From positions 1,302,001 to 1,366,000 of the forward strand of contig NZ_CP061287.1 of the NCBI RefSeq assembly GCF_018687275.1: 64,000 nucleotides of DNA, given 5' to 3'. The notes under the pieces were generated by a model, which made no database searches, had not been told where the DNA came from, and saw only the letters and a program-made list of their open reading frames with translations. The stretch is from Polynucleobacter sp. MWH-Aus1W21 (GTDB lineage: Bacteria > Pseudomonadota > Gammaproteobacteria > Burkholderiales > Burkholderiaceae). The translations under genes were made by a program, and so were the position numbers. This document shows positions 24,144 through 33,130 of the stretch, one piece after another (the first letter of the stretch is position 1; each line of letters starts with the position of its first letter).

Positions 24144-24163
24144 GTTAAGGGTTTTCCCTTAAC
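24144..24163 (-). terminator. Hairpin after the DUF1854 gene
   Basis: GTTAAGGG/CCCTTAAC is a perfect 8-bp stem with a TTTT loop, 21 bp after the end of the DUF1854 gene on the minus strand. The following T run is weak (AATAATTT), so this is a possible terminator rather than a certain one. Confidence 0.5.
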
Positions 24164-24184
24164 ATGACCGCAGAATACCGCTGC

Positions 24185-24664
24185 TTAACGGAAGCGATCG
24201 AGAAGCTTCTTGCTGACTTTATCCAGTTGCGTGGAGTCTTTAATCAAAAACTGCAAACCATTCGAGTCGGCAATCAGCAAGGTATTACCAGCAATCCTAC
24301 GAATATCTTCTTCGCCTTTAAGGCGTATACGTGTTGGTCCACGATCAGTTTCGATATCCCAAATACTTGGTGTTGCAAAGGTTGAGACTTTGGTAATTTT
24401 TTCAATGGCCGGCATGAACTCACGTTCAGCCAACTCTTCTTCAATCAATCCAAGCTCAGCCTCAGAAATCGCAGCCATGTTTGGAAACCAGCAAAGCTCT
24501 TTACCGGATTGATTCATGATGCCAATACCTGCGCCAGGCGCAGTAATCGGAAAGGCTCTGACAGGATGCACGCCAATATGACGCTCGCCCTTCTTATCAA
24601 TAAAGACTAGACGGCCTAGCGCATCACGTTCGAGTTGATGAGTGGATTGATTGATTTTCGTCAT
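24185..24664 (-). CDS. DUF1854 protein, cyanophycin-associated
   Basis: The 159-aa soluble protein belongs to the DUF1854 family, which in betaproteobacteria is found beside cyanophycin synthetase genes. Visible family features are LERDALGRLVFIDKKGERHIGVHPVRAFPITAPGAGIGI and the C-terminal DIETDRGPTRIRLKGEEDIRRI. It has no signal peptide or membrane span. The ATG overlaps the stop of the ABC exporter gene by 4 bp (ATGA), so the two are translationally coupled and probably work together. The biochemical role is not known; a regulatory or accessory subunit of the exporter is one possibility. Confidence 0.88.
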   Translation of the reverse strand: MTKINQSTHQLERDALGRLVFIDKKGERHIGVHPVRAFPITAPGAGIGIMNQSGKELCWFPNMAAISEAELGLIEEELAEREFMPAIEKITKVSTFATPSIWDIETDRGPTRIRLKGEEDIRRIAGNTLLIADSNGLQFLIKDSTQLDKVSKKLLDRFR

Positions 24665-27006
24665 ACCCCACCCCCAATTTTCTTAGCAACTTCTTCTAGC
24701 TTTTCTTCTTGCTGCTCTGCCTGCTCGTCTTCCAAGCTCTCACCAATAGCGCCGCCCTCAACCAACTCTGCTGCATGGCGTAACTGCGCCTGGTACAAGG
24801 TGTAATAAGCACCCTGAGCTTCCATTAATTGCTCGTGAGAGCCAATTTCAACAATCTCGCCTTTATCCAAGACGACTAAGCGATCTGCTTTTCTCAGAGT
24901 GGAAAGGCGGTGTGCAATCGCAATCGTAGTGCGGCCCTTAACTAGGTTATCCAAGGCGCGCTGAATTTCTTTTTCAGTTGTCGTGTCTACAGATGATGTT
25001 GCCTCATCCAAAATCAAAATGCTTGGATTAATTAGCAGTGCACGTGCGATAGAGATGCGCTGACGTTCGCCACCCGATAAAGACTGACCACGCTCACCAA
25101 CCAGAGAGTCATAACCTAAGGGCAGGCGCAGAATAAATTCATGGGCATGCGCTGCACGTGCTGCTTCAATAATTTCTTCACGAGTCGCATCAGGCTTGCC
25201 GTAAGCAATATTCTCGGCAATCGTACCAAAGAATAAAAACGGTTCTTGCAATACCAAGCCAATGCGTTTGCGATAGTCAGAAATGGCGATGCTGCGAATA
25301 TCACGCCCATCTAATGAAACAGAGCCAGAACTTACGTCATAGAAGCGGCAAATCAAGTTCACTAAGGTGCTTTTCCCTGAGCCGCTATGCCCTACCAAGC
25401 CAATCATTTCACCGGGAGCAATGTCCAAATCAATACCTTTGGTGACAGCGCGATTGCCGTAGCGGAAACCTACGCCACGCATCGAGATGCGGCCTTTGAC
25501 CTCACCTAGAGGGGCTGGGTTGATAGGCTCTGGAACGCTGGAGACGTGATCGAGAATGTCAAAAATACGCTTAGCGCCCGCAGCTGCTTTTTGGGTATGC
25601 GAAACAATACGACTCATCGAATCGAGACGAATATAAAAACGTCCGATATATGCCAAGAAAGCAATCAAGACACCGACAGTGACCTTTTGATGTGCCACTT
25701 GCCAAATACCAAAACCCCACACGACTAGCAAACCAGTCTCTGTCAGCAATGTCACTGTAGGCGAGAATAATCCCCAAACACGATTCACACGATCATTGAT
25801 TTGCAAGTTATGTTTATTGGAATCTACAAAGCGTTTGAGCTCACGATCTTCTTGTGCAAATGCTTTCACAACACGAATACCTGGGATGGTGTCAGCGAGG
25901 ATGTTGGTTACTTCAGACCAAATACGATCAATCTTTTCAAATCCAAAACGAAGACGATCACGCACTACGTGAATCATCCAAATGATGAATGGTAATGGCG
26001 CCAAAGTAACCAATGCCAGTAAAGGATCGATGGATACCAAGATCGCGGCTGTCATAGTGATCATCAGCACATCGGTCGCAAAATCTAGTGCGTACAAAGA
26101 CAAGAAAACGCAGATGCGATCAGTCTCTGCGCCGATACGTGCAATCAAGTCGCCTGTACGTTTGCCGCCAAAATATTCCAATGAGAGTTTGAGCAAATGC
26201 TCAAAGGTGGTATTTCGTAAGTCGGCGCCAATACGCTCACTCACCAAAGCAAGTAAATACGTTTTCCACCAACCCAAGCCCCATGCAACGATCGCAGCAC
26301 CAAACAAAGCCAAGAGATACATGCTGGCCAAATGGAAATCGATTGGGTTGCCCTTCTCATATGGGATCAACACGTGATCCATTAAGGGCATTGTGAGATA
26401 AGGCGGAATTAATGTTGCTCCGGTGGATAACAGAGTCAATACAAAACCGAGCAGCAATTGTTTTTTGTATGGACGGGCAAAACGCCAGAGCTTAAATAAT
26501 GTCCAGGTTGATGGTGGAGCGTCATCTTCAGGATCGCAAGTTGGGCAACTCTCCGAGTTCGCCGGCTTAGGGTTCAAGCATGCTGGACATACCTGCTTGT
26601 CGTACTCGCTAACCTCGCCACTACTAATCTCTTCGCCACGATTAAGCTGCTTAAAGCTCGATTGCAATCGAAGTACTTGTGGATTTACAGCTAAGGTGAA
26701 ATTCCAAGACTTGAGTAACTTATCGTCTGTTTCTAGCCTTAGGTGCCCCACTCCTGCATGATCACCATGGACTAAGTGGGCGCCTTGACCCAATTGCCAA
26801 GATTCAAATACCTTGCCATCTGTCCAAAATAGACCCTCTTCACTGAGCAAAAGCAGGCTTTTTTCAAAGCGCAAATCCGCATCCAGATCGAACTCAACCC
26901 AAGCCAGCAGGGCATCAGGACTCTTTACTGGGGTGTTTTGGTTCGCTAAAACAGCCTCCCAAGAGCTTGGCAGCACGGGGGCAAAAGGTAAGATTTGTGG
27001 CTTCAT
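24661..27006 (-). CDS. ABC exporter (fused permease/ATPase), cyanophycin-associated
   Basis: This 781-aa half-transporter has an unusual N-terminal soluble region (about 1-135), then a zinc-ribbon-like CPACLNPKPANSESCPTCDPED (about 140-160) before the type I exporter membrane domain (about 170-460, six helices). The ATPase domain follows, with Walker A GHSGSGKST near 543, signature LSGGERQRISIARALL near 650 and Walker B ILILDEATSSVDT. It diverges from cphA, and its partner is a DUF1854 protein. The family is known only by association with cyanophycin genes; the substrate is unknown. Confidence 0.9.
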   Translation of the reverse strand: MKPQILPFAPVLPSSWEAVLANQNTPVKSPDALLAWVEFDLDADLRFEKSLLLLSEEGLFWTDGKVFESWQLGQGAHLVHGDHAGVGHLRLETDDKLLKSWNFTLAVNPQVLRLQSSFKQLNRGEEISSGEVSEYDKQVCPACLNPKPANSESCPTCDPEDDAPPSTWTLFKLWRFARPYKKQLLLGFVLTLLSTGATLIPPYLTMPLMDHVLIPYEKGNPIDFHLASMYLLALFGAAIVAWGLGWWKTYLLALVSERIGADLRNTTFEHLLKLSLEYFGGKRTGDLIARIGAETDRICVFLSLYALDFATDVLMITMTAAILVSIDPLLALVTLAPLPFIIWMIHVVRDRLRFGFEKIDRIWSEVTNILADTIPGIRVVKAFAQEDRELKRFVDSNKHNLQINDRVNRVWGLFSPTVTLLTETGLLVVWGFGIWQVAHQKVTVGVLIAFLAYIGRFYIRLDSMSRIVSHTQKAAAGAKRIFDILDHVSSVPEPINPAPLGEVKGRISMRGVGFRYGNRAVTKGIDLDIAPGEMIGLVGHSGSGKSTLVNLICRFYDVSSGSVSLDGRDIRSIAISDYRKRIGLVLQEPFLFFGTIAENIAYGKPDATREEIIEAARAAHAHEFILRLPLGYDSLVGERGQSLSGGERQRISIARALLINPSILILDEATSSVDTTTEKEIQRALDNLVKGRTTIAIAHRLSTLRKADRLVVLDKGEIVEIGSHEQLMEAQGAYYTLYQAQLRHAAELVEGGAIGESLEDEQAEQQEEKLEEVAKKIGGGV

Positions 27007-27210
27007 TGACCTTAAAAGTATAGTGGAGCTGAATTATTTAGATTTATTGCTCCTGTCAACTTTAGGGGGGCAAAAGCCGTTAAATTGTCTACATAGGCTT
27101 TTTTATGTATTTTTGCTACTTTTGTGAGTTTTTCAATAACTACTAGAAACAGAGAGACTGTCTGACGCGTCAACGCCAAAACCTTGGCAACGGCCATCGC
27201 AACACAGCAT

Positions 27211-29403
27211 ATGCCCCAACTACTAGATAAATCCATCGAGATTCTGAGCGTTAAGCATCTCCGTGGCCCCAATATGTGGACCTACCATCCCGTTATAGAG
27301 GTTTGGGTCGATATTGGAGACTTAGAGGACTACCCCTCTAACCTCATTCCCGGCTTTTACGATCGCCTTGTTAAAGCAATGCCAAGCTTGGTTGAACATC
27401 GTTGTAGTTATGGCGAAACCGGCGGGTTCTTAAAGCGTGTTGAAGAAGGCACTTGGCCTGCTCACATCATGGAGCACCTGACGCTTGAGCTACAAAATTT
27501 AGCCGGCATCCCGGGTGGATTTGGCAAAGCACGCGACGGCGATCGTCGTGGCGTTTATAAAGTGATGGTTAGCGCCATCAATGAAGAGGTTACATTAACC
27601 GCCCTCAAATATGCGCGCGATCTTTACTTGGCTTTGGCACAAGACAACAGCGATTGCGTAGCTCTAGTACAAACCATCATCGAGAATTTACGAGGCCTTG
27701 GCGACGACCTTTTACTGGGCCCCAGTACTGCTTGCATTGTTAACGCTGCAGAAGAACGCGGCATTCCTTCGATTCGTTTATCAGAGGGTAACTTGGTGCA
27801 ACTGGGCTACGGTGCTAAACAACGTCGTATCTGGACTGCTGAGACTGATCAAACAAGTGCCATTGCAGAAACGATTTCTCGTGACAAAGATTTAACCAAG
27901 AGCTTGCTGCGTAGCGCAGGCGTACCAACACCAGAAGGTAGAACTGTAACCAGCCCTGATGATGCATGGGAAGCAGCGCAAGACATCGGCTTGCCAGTAG
28001 TAGTCAAACCCATCGATGGTAATCATGGTCGTGGTGTCTTTATTAATCTTTATACCCAACAAGAAATTGAAGCTGCTTACGCAGTGGCAATTGATGAAGG
28101 TAGCGAAGTGTTAGTTGAACGTCATATTGTTGGCGATGAACATCGCTTGCTCGTTGTTGGCAATAAAGTTGTCGCTGCTGCAAAGGGTGAAACTGTTTGG
28201 GTTACTGGTGATGGTAAACATACCGTTCATGAACTCATTCAAATTCAGATTAACTCTGATCCACGTCGCGGCACTGCTGAGGAGCACCCTCTTAATCCCG
28301 TTCGCATTGACTCTGCAGTAGAGCTTGAACTAGCACGCCAACAATTAACTGACGATAGCATTCCTGCTATTGATCAGAAAGTATTAATTCAAAGTAATGG
28401 TAACGTTGCATTTGATGTCACTGATTTGATTCACCCAGATGTTGCTAGCCAAGTAGCGTTAGCTGCTCGTGTTGTTGGTCTAGAAATTGCCGGCGTAGAT
28501 TTAGTCGCGCAAGATATTAGTAAGCCATTGGCAGACCAAAATGCCGCCATTGTTGAAGTCAATGCCGGTCCTGGTTTATTGATGCATTTAAAGCCCGCTA
28601 GCGGCAAACCACAGCCTGTTGGTAAAGAGATTGCCAATCACCTCTTCCCCCCAGGAGCAGACTTCCGCATCCCTGTGGTTGGTATTTGTGGTGAACGTGG
28701 CAAAACTCCTGTTGCCGAAATGATTGCGCACTTCTTGCGCCTAACCAACGTCTACGTTGGCATGTCTTGCAGCAAGGGCTTGTTCTTTGGCAGTCGCGCC
28801 ATCCCTAATTCCAATGCGTCGAATTGGGAGAATGCCCGTCGCACACTCCTCAATCGCGCAGTAGAAGCAGTAGTCATTGAGAACAATCATTTATCAATGT
28901 TGATTGAAGGCTTGGCCTACGATCGCTGCCAGGTTGGCGTAGTACTGAATGTCGACCCCAAAGCCAACTTCCCGCAATACGCTATCTACGATGAAGATCA
29001 AGTCTTTAGCATTGTTCGCACACAAGTAGATGTTGTGCTACCAACAGGCGTAGCTGTTCTGAACGCAGATGATGCGATGTGTGTACAAATGGCCGAGCTG
29101 TGTGATGGCGAAGTGATCTTCTTTAGCGAGAATCCCGAATCCGAAATCATCAAGGCTCACCTACTGAATGGTGGTCGTGCAGTGACGATTGGTAAACAAC
29201 AAATTACCCTGAAATCTAGCAAGCTGGATCAGAAATCCATTCCAGTGCCGCGTCACTCAGAAGCTAATAGCTCTACTCCTTGGAAAACTATGAATTTAGG
29301 CGCCGCGATTGCTGCAGCCTGGGCCTTAGAGATTCCGTTTAATGTTATCGAAGCGGGCGCAGAAACTTTTGTGCCTGACGCCACTACTGTTACAGGGGCT
29401 TAA
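27211..29403 (+). CDS. Cyanophycin synthetase-like protein, first copy (CphA', truncated)
   Basis: This 730-aa protein has the N-terminal cyanophycin-synthetase domain (IEILSVKHLRGPNMWTYHPVIEV) and the ATP-grasp domain (about 200-480; VVVKPIDGNHGRGVFINL, IVEVNAGPGLLMHLKPASGKPQP). Its Mur-ligase-like part is abnormal: the P-loop reads GICGERGKTP, the next motif is VIENNHLSM where the second copy has VLETARGGM, and the chain stops before the Mur C-terminal domain. It probably lacks the arginine-adding site. I choose ATG 27211 over the upstream TTG 27184. It sits directly before the full-length copy, with no gap. Confidence 0.88.
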   Translation: MPQLLDKSIEILSVKHLRGPNMWTYHPVIEVWVDIGDLEDYPSNLIPGFYDRLVKAMPSLVEHRCSYGETGGFLKRVEEGTWPAHIMEHLTLELQNLAGIPGGFGKARDGDRRGVYKVMVSAINEEVTLTALKYARDLYLALAQDNSDCVALVQTIIENLRGLGDDLLLGPSTACIVNAAEERGIPSIRLSEGNLVQLGYGAKQRRIWTAETDQTSAIAETISRDKDLTKSLLRSAGVPTPEGRTVTSPDDAWEAAQDIGLPVVVKPIDGNHGRGVFINLYTQQEIEAAYAVAIDEGSEVLVERHIVGDEHRLLVVGNKVVAAAKGETVWVTGDGKHTVHELIQIQINSDPRRGTAEEHPLNPVRIDSAVELELARQQLTDDSIPAIDQKVLIQSNGNVAFDVTDLIHPDVASQVALAARVVGLEIAGVDLVAQDISKPLADQNAAIVEVNAGPGLLMHLKPASGKPQPVGKEIANHLFPPGADFRIPVVGICGERGKTPVAEMIAHFLRLTNVYVGMSCSKGLFFGSRAIPNSNASNWENARRTLLNRAVEAVVIENNHLSMLIEGLAYDRCQVGVVLNVDPKANFPQYAIYDEDQVFSIVRTQVDVVLPTGVAVLNADDAMCVQMAELCDGEVIFFSENPESEIIKAHLLNGGRAVTIGKQQITLKSSKLDQKSIPVPRHSEANSSTPWKTMNLGAAIAAAWALEIPFNVIEAGAETFVPDATTVTGA

Positions 29404-31974
29404 TTGGAAATTACCCGTATTCGCATGTTGCGCGGCCCAAATTTATGGAGCCGTCATACCGCCTTAGAAGCCATTGTTTCTTGTAATGAATCAGAGCGCT
29501 CAATCGACTCTATTCCCCAATTTGAAATCAAGATTCGTGAGCGCTTTCCACAACTTGGCAGCATGCGTCGCGGCGGCTACAACGAAGTGCTTTCACTTGC
29601 ACACGCTTTAGAACATGCAGCCTTAGGCCTCCAAGCACAAGCTGGTTGCCCAGTAACCTTTAGTCGCACCGTTCAGACTGTGGATACCGGCGTCTATCAA
29701 GTCGTTGTTGAATACACCGAAGAAGTGGTTGGTCGGATGGCTTTTGACTTTGGCTTTGCATTAATTCAAGCGACTCTGAACGATGCGCCATTTGATCTGG
29801 CTGCGGCCCTCTCAGAACTAGAAGCACTATATGAAGATGTCCGCCTAGGGCCTAGCACTGGATCCATCGTCGATGCAGCAGTACAACGCAATATCCCCTA
29901 TCGCCGCATGACCGAAGGTAGCATGGTGCAATTTGGCTGGGGTAGCAAACAAAAACGTATTCAAGCTGCAGAAACTAGTGACACCAGCGCTATTGCAGAG
30001 GCGATTGCGCAAGATAAAGAGCTCACTAAAAATTTACTCGCTGCTGCTGGCGTCTCCGTTCCAATTGGTGAAGTAGTTACGACTGCCGATGATGCTTGGC
30101 GTGCCGCTCAAAAGATTGGCGGCCCTATTGTGCTTAAGCCAAAAGACGGAAATCAAGGCAAAGGAGTTGTTGCGAACATTCAAACAGAAGAAGAGGTACG
30201 CGCTGGGTTTATTGTGACTCAAGCCTTTGGTCGCGAAACCATTGTTGAGCGCTATCTGCCAGGCGCAGACTACCGCTTACTAGTTGTAGGCAATCGACTT
30301 TCTGCAGCTGCTCGGCGTGAGCCTGCCCAGGTGGTTGGCGATGGGACTCATACCGTTGCCCAATTAGTTGAAATTGAAAACAAAAATCCATTACGTGGCG
30401 ATGGTCATGCCACAGCGCTAACAAAAATTCGTTTTGATGATATTGCGCTGGCACATTTAGCAAGTTCTGGCCTTACTCCACAACATATTCCTAAAACTGG
30501 TGAACGCGTTCTTCTACGTAACAATGCCAACCTAAGTACCGGTGGCACCGCAACTGATGTAACAGATGATGTTCATCCCGATGTTGCAGCAAGCGCTGTA
30601 GCTGCTGCACAAATGATTGGGCTCGATATTGCCGGCGTAGATATCCTTTGTGAATCCATCTACAAGCCACTTGAGCAACAAGGTGGCGGCATCGTTGAAG
30701 TGAATGCAGCGCCTGGTTTACGCATGCACCTTAAACCCTCTTATGGCAAAGGTCGCCCTGTTGGAGAAGACATTGTCAATATGATGTTCCCTCCAGGCGA
30801 AGATGGACGCATTCCTGTCGTAGCCGTTACCGGCACCAATGGCAAAACTACTACTGTCCGCCTGATCTCTCACCTATTAAATGAAACCGGTTTGCGTGTT
30901 GGCATGACTGGCACAGATGGTGTCTATATCAACCATCGCCTAATTGATACCGGCGATTGCAGCGGCCCGAAGAGCGCACGCAATGTATTAATGCACCCTG
31001 ACGTGGATGCAGCAGTATTAGAGACAGCTCGAGGCGGCATGCTCCGCGAGGGACTAGGCTTCGATCGCTGTGAAGTGGCCGTAGTGACCAATATTGGCGA
31101 AGGCGATCACCTAGGCCTCAACTACATTACCAGTGTTGAGGATTTAGCCATTCTTAAGCGCGTGATTGTGCAAAACGTTGCCCCTACTGGAGCAGCAGTT
31201 CTCAATGCGGCTGACCCAATGGTTGCGAAGATGGGTGATAAATGTTCTGGTCGAGTTATTTTCTTTGCCCAAAACCAGCACCATCCAGTGATTGCAGCGC
31301 ATCGTGCCAAAAACAAAAAAGTTATTTACTTTGACGGCACTTATATCGTTGCCTCTAAAGGTGCACGCGTCATGTTCCGCTTCCCAGTCAGTGAAATTCC
31401 GTTGACTCAGAATGGCGTACTCGGATTCCAGGTGGAAAATGCCATGGCCGCAATCGGCGCAGCATGGGCCTTAGGTCTGGATGCAGAAAAGATTGCGCGT
31501 GGCTTACATAGCTTTGAAAGCAATGCAAGTTCAGTACCGGGTCGCTTCAATCAATTCCAGCACAATGGCGCAACAGTCATTGCTGACTATGGTCACAATC
31601 CAGATGCGATGCGCGCCTTAACCAGCGCCATCGAAGCAATGAAGCCAAACAAGAGCCATGTAGTCATCAGTGGCGCGGGCGATCGTCGTGACGAAGATAT
31701 TCGTGATCTCACTCGCATCTTAGGCAATGCTTTTGACAACGTCATCCTCTATCAAGATGCCTGCCAGCGTGGACGCGAAGATGGTGAAGTATTAAAACTA
31801 CTTCAAGAAGGTCTTGTTGGGGCTACCAAGGCAAAGCAAATTAAAGAGATTCATGGTGAATTTAAAGCAATTGATACCGCTCTAGACGATCTATCTGCTG
31901 GCGATATCTGCCTCATCCTGATTGATCAAGTGGAAGAATCACTTGCCTACCTCAAAGAAAAGGTAAAACCTTAA
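29404..31974 (+). CDS. cphA: Cyanophycin synthetase, full length
   Basis: CphA makes multi-L-arginyl-poly-L-aspartate, a nitrogen and carbon reserve, from Asp, Arg and ATP. The 856-aa protein has the N-terminal domain (ITRIRMLRGPNLWSRHTALE), the ATP-grasp domain that adds Asp (IVLKPKDGNQGKGVVANI, GIVEVNAAPGLRMHLKPS), and a complete Mur-ligase-like domain that adds Arg: P-loop GTNGKTTT near 477, VLETARGGMLREGLGFDRC, and the C-terminal VIADYGHNPDAMRAL and VISGAGDRRDEDI. The start is TTG at 29404, immediately after the TAA of the first copy; AGGGG at 29394-29398 supports it. No cyanophycinase gene is in the window. Confidence 0.96.
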   Translation: MEITRIRMLRGPNLWSRHTALEAIVSCNESERSIDSIPQFEIKIRERFPQLGSMRRGGYNEVLSLAHALEHAALGLQAQAGCPVTFSRTVQTVDTGVYQVVVEYTEEVVGRMAFDFGFALIQATLNDAPFDLAAALSELEALYEDVRLGPSTGSIVDAAVQRNIPYRRMTEGSMVQFGWGSKQKRIQAAETSDTSAIAEAIAQDKELTKNLLAAAGVSVPIGEVVTTADDAWRAAQKIGGPIVLKPKDGNQGKGVVANIQTEEEVRAGFIVTQAFGRETIVERYLPGADYRLLVVGNRLSAAARREPAQVVGDGTHTVAQLVEIENKNPLRGDGHATALTKIRFDDIALAHLASSGLTPQHIPKTGERVLLRNNANLSTGGTATDVTDDVHPDVAASAVAAAQMIGLDIAGVDILCESIYKPLEQQGGGIVEVNAAPGLRMHLKPSYGKGRPVGEDIVNMMFPPGEDGRIPVVAVTGTNGKTTTVRLISHLLNETGLRVGMTGTDGVYINHRLIDTGDCSGPKSARNVLMHPDVDAAVLETARGGMLREGLGFDRCEVAVVTNIGEGDHLGLNYITSVEDLAILKRVIVQNVAPTGAAVLNAADPMVAKMGDKCSGRVIFFAQNQHHPVIAAHRAKNKKVIYFDGTYIVASKGARVMFRFPVSEIPLTQNGVLGFQVENAMAAIGAAWALGLDAEKIARGLHSFESNASSVPGRFNQFQHNGATVIADYGHNPDAMRALTSAIEAMKPNKSHVVISGAGDRRDEDIRDLTRILGNAFDNVILYQDACQRGREDGEVLKLLQEGLVGATKAKQIKEIHGEFKAIDTALDDLSAGDICLILIDQVEESLAYLKEKVKP

Positions 31975-31991
31975 GGGCAAAATAGATGACC

Positions 31992-32045
31992 CCCTGAAAT
32001 TACTTCAGGGTAATAAAAAACCCAATCAGCTGATTGGGTTTTTTA
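31992..32045 (+). terminator. Tandem hairpins after cphA
   Basis: CCCTGAA/TTCAGGG (31992-32010) is followed by the perfect palindrome AACCCAATCAG/CTGATTGGGTT (about 32019-32040) and a T run. The second hairpin is a strong intrinsic terminator, flanked by an A run on the other side, so it can also serve fbp on the minus strand. Confidence 0.88.
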
Positions 32046-32064
32046 TTTGGGGGAAGCAATCTGC

Positions 32065-33063
32065 TTATGAATGGTAGTGCTGAATTCGATCGATCTCTTC
32101 TTTCGAACCCAACATCACAGAAACACGCTCATGCAAATCAGTTGGCTGTAAATCCATAATGAGATCTGTGCCATTGGTAGATGCACCGCCCGCCTGCTCC
32201 ACTAAGAAACTCATGGGGTTGGCTTCGTACATTAAGCGTAACTTACCAGGCTTATGGGGCTCACGCTGATCCCATGGGTACATAAACACCCCACCACGGG
32301 AGAGAACGCGATGTACATCTGCCACCATAGAGGCGATCCAACGCATATTGAAATCCTTATCGCGCGCTCCGCTCACACCAGCAAGACACTCCTCAACATA
32401 ACGGCGTACTGGGTCAGCCCAGTGACGCATGTTGGACATGTTGATTGCAAACTCTTTAGTTGAGTGGGAAATGGTTACCGAATCCTTGATCAATAAAAAC
32501 TCGCCAGTGACTTTATTGAGAGTAAACATCACTACACCGTCGCCTAAGGTCAATGCCATCGTGGTTTGAGGACCGTAAACGACATAACCAGCAGCAACTT
32601 GATGGCGACCTGACAATAAGAAATCAGAAGTCTGTAAAGGGGCGTTAGGGTCTTGTTTCTTTAGGACAGAAAAAATCGTTCCAATAGAAACGTTCACGTC
32701 AATATTGGATGAGCCATCGAGCGGATCAAACAAGAGTAGGTAATCTCCTGTTCCTTGAACAGGAACTGGTAACTCCATCTCTTCGGAGGCCAAACCAGCA
32801 AGAGACTTGCAACCCTTGACACCATCAATCAGTAAATCGTTTGCAATGATGTCGAGCTTTTGTTGAACTTCACCTTGAACGTTGCCGGTGCCTGCTGAGC
32901 CGAGCAATCCAATCAACGCGCCCTGAGCCACCTCATGACTCAGTGTTGAACAGGTATTGACTACCGCCGTAAGCAAATCTTGCAATCCAGCAGGAATAGC
33001 CGCGCCCGCAGGTTTTGCAGATGTTAAATATTGCTTGAAATTAATATGGGTACTTGAGGACAA
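32065..33063 (-). CDS. fbp: Fructose-1,6-bisphosphatase, class I
   Basis: Fbp converts fructose-1,6-bisphosphate to fructose-6-phosphate, the committed step of gluconeogenesis. The 332-aa protein has the metal and substrate site LLFDPLDGSSNIDVNVSIGTIFSV, followed by VVYGPQTTMALTLGDGV and YEANPMSFLVEQAGGAS of the class I family. The start is TTG at 33063 (MSSSTHINFKQY); GGAG lies 8 bases upstream and no better ATG is near, so this non-standard start is supported. It faces the cphA genes across a shared terminator. pepN lies upstream on the same strand, 67 bp away. Confidence 0.96.
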   Translation of the reverse strand: MSSSTHINFKQYLTSAKPAGAAIPAGLQDLLTAVVNTCSTLSHEVAQGALIGLLGSAGTGNVQGEVQQKLDIIANDLLIDGVKGCKSLAGLASEEMELPVPVQGTGDYLLLFDPLDGSSNIDVNVSIGTIFSVLKKQDPNAPLQTSDFLLSGRHQVAAGYVVYGPQTTMALTLGDGVVMFTLNKVTGEFLLIKDSVTISHSTKEFAINMSNMRHWADPVRRYVEECLAGVSGARDKDFNMRWIASMVADVHRVLSRGGVFMYPWDQREPHKPGKLRLMYEANPMSFLVEQAGGASTNGTDLIMDLQPTDLHERVSVMLGSKEEIDRIQHYHS

Positions 33064-33130
33064 AGGTATTTCTCCAGTTTTTTGCCAAAGTGGGTTATTG
33101 AGCTCTATTTTGCCTTGTTATTTAGAGGGG

